Assembly (NCBI GenBank): GCA_012837465.1
Contig: DURG01000326.1
Coordinates: forward strand, 1 to 28,412
DNA length: 28,412 nucleotides
Source of the DNA: Propionibacterium sp.
GTDB lineage: Bacteria; Actinomycetota; Actinomycetes; Propionibacteriales; Propionibacteriaceae
Direction: 5' to 3'
The position numbers and the translations under genes are program-made. Below are positions 25,438 to 28,412 of this stretch, in pieces (position 1 is the first letter of the stretch; each line of letters opens with the position of its first letter). The notes beneath the pieces were generated by a model. It had not been told where the DNA came from. It did no database searches and was given only the letters and a program-made list of their open reading frames with translations.

Positions 25438-28260
25438 ATGACCACCTGGGAGAACGCAGACTTCAATCCGGACGACTTCGCCAATCTGCGCCACATCGGG
25501 CCCAGCAAGGCCGAGATGCAGCAGATGTGCGAAGCCATCGGGGTCGGCTCGCTCGACGAACTGATCGAGCAGGCGGTGCCCGGCGGGCTGCGCCAGTCGG
25601 AGCCGCTGGGCTGGGAGCCCCTCACAGAACACCAGATGACCGCCCGCCTCCGCGAGGTGGCGGGCAGGAACAAGGTGCTGACCTCGCTCATCGGGCAGGG
25701 CTACTACGGCACGATCACTCCCCCGGTGATCCAGCGCAATGTGTTCGAGAACCCCGCCTGGTACACGGCCTACACGCCGTACCAGCCGGAGATCTCGCAG
25801 GGCCGGCTCGAGGCGCTGCTGAACTTCCAGACCATGGTGGCGGACCTCACCGGCCTGCCGCTGGCCAACGCCAGCCTGCTCGACGAGGCCACGGCCGCCG
25901 CCGAGGCGATGGCCATGGCGAAGCGCACCGCCAAGTCCAAGTCCGACCGCTTCTTCGCGGCCGATGACCTCCACCCGCAGACCTTGGCCGTGCTCGCGAC
26001 ACGCGCCGAGCCGCTCGGGATCACCCTCGAGGTGGGCCCGGTCGACGAGTTCGTGGCCGATGACTACTTCGGCGCAATCTTCGCCCACCCCGGCACCTAC
26101 GGCCACCTCCGCGACCTCACCGAGGAATGCATCGCGGTGCGCGAGAGCGGCGGCGTCGCCGTCGTCGCCACCGACCTCCTGGCCCTCTGCCTGATCAAGG
26201 ACCCGGGCTCGATGGGCGCCGACATCGCGATCGGCTCCGCGCAGCGCTTCGGCGTACCGATGGGCTACGGCGGCCCCCACGCCGCCTTCATGTCCTGCCG
26301 CGACGAACTCAAGCGCGCCATGCCCGGCCGCCTCGTCGGCGTCTCCAAGGACGCCGCCGGCAACCAGGCCTATCGCCTGGCCCTGCAGACGCGCGAGCAG
26401 CACATCCGCCGCGAAAAGGCCACGTCCAACGTGTGCACCGCACAGGCGCTGCTGGCCGTGATGGCGTCGTTCTACGCCGTCTTCCACGGCCCGAAGGGGC
26501 TGCGCGCCATCGCGCAGCGCACCCACCTCACCGCGTGCACCCTGGTGTCCGCGCTGCGCGATGCCGGCCGCCGGATCGAGCCCGAGGTCTTCTTCGACAC
26601 CTTCACCGTCGCCACCCCGACCGACCAGAACGACGTGCTCGCCGCAGCCGAGGAGCGCGGGCTCAACCTGCGACGCATCGGCGACGACAAGGTGGGCATC
26701 TCGGTCGACGAGACCACGGACCTCGACGTCGTGGCCCGCGTGCTGGGCGCCTTCGGCGTCGACGCGCGACCGGGCCTCACCGCGGTGCGGGAACTGCCCG
26801 ATGAACTGCTGCGCACGTCTGAGTACCTGACGCATCCCGTGTTCCACCTCAACCGGGCCGAGTCCGAGATGATGCGCTACATGCGCCGCCTCTCGGACCG
26901 GGACCTGGCGCTGGACCGGGCGATGATCCCGCTGGGCTCGTGCACCATGAAGCTCAACGCCGCGGTCGAGATGCAGGCCCTCAGTTGGCCTGAGTTCGCG
27001 CACCTCCACCCCTACGCCCCCGAGGCGCAGGCAGCGGGCTACCAGGAAATCATCGACGACCTCGAGGCCAAGCTGTGCGAGATCACCGGATACGACGCCT
27101 ACTCGATGCAGCCCAACTCGGGTGCCTCCGGCGAGTACGCCGGCCTGCTGACCATCGCGTCGTACCACCGCTCACGTGGCGAGGACCGCAACATCTGCCT
27201 CATCCCCACCTCCGCGCACGGCACCAATCCTGCCTCGGCCATGATGGCCGGCATGAAGGTGGTCGCGGTGAAGGCCACCGCCGAGGGCGAGATCGACGTC
27301 GACGACTACCGCGCCAAGGCCGAGCAGGCCGGTGACAAGCTGGCTGCCGTCATGATCACCTACCCGTCGACGCACGGCGTGTTCGAGGAGACGGTGCGCG
27401 AGGTCTGTGACATCACGCACCAGTACGGCGGCCAGGTCTACATCGACGGAGCCAACCTCAACGCCATGGTCGGCCTCGTCCGGCCCGGCGACATCGGCGG
27501 CGACGTCAGCCACCTCAACCTGCACAAGACCTTCGCCATCCCGCACGGCGGCGGCGGCCCCGGCATGGGCCCCATCGGCGTGAAGAACCACCTCGTGGAG
27601 CACCTGCCGTCGGATCCCCGGACGGGTCATCAGGGCGCCGTTTCAGCCGCAAAGTACGGCTCGGCGTCGATCCTGCTGATCTCCTGGGCCTACGTGCTGC
27701 TCATGGGCGGTGCTGGGCTCACGCAGGCGACCAGGGTGGCCATCCTGTCGGCCAACTATCTGGCCAGCAGACTAGCCGAGGCGTACCCCATCCTCTACAA
27801 GGGAGCGGAGGGACGCGTCGCCCACGAGTGCATCGTCGACCCTCGAGGCTGGTCGAAGTCGGGAGTCACCGTCGACGACATCGCCAAGCGGCTCATCGAT
27901 CACGGCTTCCACGCCCCCACGATGAGCTTCCCGGTCGCGGGCACGCTGATGATCGAGCCCACGGAGTCGGAGCCCTTGTCGGAGCTGGATCGCTTTGTCG
28001 ACGCCATGCTGGACATCGCACGCGAGGCGCAGCAGGTCATCGACGGGGAGGTGCCGGCGACGGAGTCGCCGCTGCGGCGTTCGCCCCACACCATCGCCGA
28101 TCTCGTGTCGGAGTGGGACCGCCCCTACGACCGTGAGCAGGCCTGCTTCCCGGCGGGCGCGCATCGGATCGACAAGTACTGGCCCGCAGTCGGCCGCATC
28201 GACAACGCCTACGGCGACCGGAACCTCATCTGCAGCTGCCCGCCCTGGGGCGACGACTGA
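25438..28260 (+). CDS. gcvP: Glycine dehydrogenase (aminomethyl-transferring), P protein
   Basis: A 940-residue single-chain PLP enzyme that decarboxylates glycine and passes the aminomethyl group to GcvH. Both halves of the duplicated fold are present; the N half begins NLRHIGPSKAEMQQM. The C half contains QPNSGASGEYAGLL and the PLP lysine K697 in HLNLHKTFAIPHGGGGPG. ATG 25438 lies one base after the gcvH TGA; an in-frame TTG at 25429 would overlap gcvH by 8 nt and is the alternative. The gene ends ...CSCPPWGDD-stop, and the last three codons plus stop (GCGACGACTGA) are the first part of a tandem repeat that runs off the window. Confidence 0.97.
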   Translation: MTTWENADFNPDDFANLRHIGPSKAEMQQMCEAIGVGSLDELIEQAVPGGLRQSEPLGWEPLTEHQMTARLREVAGRNKVLTSLIGQGYYGTITPPVIQRNVFENPAWYTAYTPYQPEISQGRLEALLNFQTMVADLTGLPLANASLLDEATAAAEAMAMAKRTAKSKSDRFFAADDLHPQTLAVLATRAEPLGITLEVGPVDEFVADDYFGAIFAHPGTYGHLRDLTEECIAVRESGGVAVVATDLLALCLIKDPGSMGADIAIGSAQRFGVPMGYGGPHAAFMSCRDELKRAMPGRLVGVSKDAAGNQAYRLALQTREQHIRREKATSNVCTAQALLAVMASFYAVFHGPKGLRAIAQRTHLTACTLVSALRDAGRRIEPEVFFDTFTVATPTDQNDVLAAAEERGLNLRRIGDDKVGISVDETTDLDVVARVLGAFGVDARPGLTAVRELPDELLRTSEYLTHPVFHLNRAESEMMRYMRRLSDRDLALDRAMIPLGSCTMKLNAAVEMQALSWPEFAHLHPYAPEAQAAGYQEIIDDLEAKLCEITGYDAYSMQPNSGASGEYAGLLTIASYHRSRGEDRNICLIPTSAHGTNPASAMMAGMKVVAVKATAEGEIDVDDYRAKAEQAGDKLAAVMITYPSTHGVFEETVREVCDITHQYGGQVYIDGANLNAMVGLVRPGDIGGDVSHLNLHKTFAIPHGGGGPGMGPIGVKNHLVEHLPSDPRTGHQGAVSAAKYGSASILLISWAYVLLMGGAGLTQATRVAILSANYLASRLAEAYPILYKGAEGRVAHECIVDPRGWSKSGVTVDDIAKRLIDHGFHAPTMSFPVAGTLMIEPTESEPLSELDRFVDAMLDIAREAQQVIDGEVPATESPLRRSPHTIADLVSEWDRPYDREQACFPAGAHRIDKYWPAVGRIDNAYGDRNLICSCPPWGDD

Positions 28261-28412
28261 CCGGTCCCTGAGCGTGCCCCCGCGACGACTGATCGGTCCC
28301 TGAGCGTGCCCCCGCGACGACTGATCGGTCCCTGAGCGTGCCCCGCGACGACTGATCGGTCCCTGAGCGTGCCCCCGCGACGACTGATCGGTCCCTGAGC
28401 GTGCCCCGCGAC
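28250..28412. repeat. 31/32-bp tandem repeat overlapping the 3' end of gcvP
   Basis: Five complete units begin at 28250, 28282, 28314, 28345 and 28377, and a sixth begins at 28408 and runs off the window. Each unit starts GCGACGACTGA, continues with TC (CC in the first) and GGTCCCTGAGCG, and ends GTG plus a run of C. Lengths are 32, 32, 31, 32, 31, differing only in five versus four C before the next unit. The inner GGTCCCTGAGCG is the reverse complement of the right end of the interspersed repeats at 87-100, 159-172 and 21489-21502. The first unit includes the gcvP stop codon. There are no unique spacers, so this is not a CRISPR. Confidence 0.95.

Noticed and set aside
28250..28412. CRISPR array
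   Set aside because: The units are contiguous with no unique spacers, and no cas gene is present; it is a simple tandem repeat.

Overview
The window is high-GC DNA from an actinobacterium, most likely a member of the Propionibacteriaceae or a close relative. The lineage call is inference. It rests on the co-occurrence of OpcA, RbpA, WhiA, an actinobacterial secG-tpiA-pgk-gap order, a mycothiol-type DinB-fold protein, a 13E12/DUF222 HNH protein, many leaderless-looking promoters, and interspersed palindromic repeats ending in GGTCCCTGAGCG or GGTTTCGAC...CTCAACCA, which I associate with this group. Nearly all of the sequence is core chromosome.

Layout. 1-174: short palindromic repeats. 175-1095: ctaB (heme O synthase, minus). 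1241-4419: zwf-opcA-pgl, the oxidative pentose phosphate entry (plus). 4423-8377: gap, pgk, tpiA, secG and rbpA, transcribed on the minus strand: lower glycolysis, a translocase subunit and an RNA polymerase-binding factor. 8491-11332: rapZ-yvcK-whiA (minus). 11374-11597: a frameshifted gene remnant, followed at 11680-13134 by an HNH endonuclease-like gene with a strong leaderless promoter. 13137-15045: bioY-ecfA-ecfT, a complete biotin ECF transporter behind a perfect TTGAAC-N3-GTTCAA palindrome. 15262-23610: the UvrABC excision repair genes uvrC (minus), uvrA (minus) and uvrB (plus), with a small membrane protein and a DinB-fold gene between them. 23764-28260: a tandem glycine riboswitch followed by gcvT-gcvH-gcvP, the glycine cleavage system. 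28250-end: a 31/32-bp tandem repeat that begins inside the last codons of gcvP.

How it fits together. Glucose-6-phosphate is routed to NADPH by Zwf/OpcA/Pgl; GapA, Pgk and TpiA form the lower glycolytic module; YvcK and RapZ-type proteins and WhiA are conserved regulators of envelope, metabolism and division. The biotin transporter lies with an HNH gene and a dead gene fragment in a block that separates uvrC from the rapZ-yvcK-whiA trio, which are commonly adjacent in actinobacteria. Glycine controls its own breakdown through the riboswitch.

I did not find a convincing new multi-gene system. The items most worth a second look are the tandem repeat that reproduces the gcvP stop codon, the biotin-operon palindrome, the set of -10 boxes lying 6-8 nt from start codons, the palindromic repeat families, and the pseudogene/HNH/biotin block.
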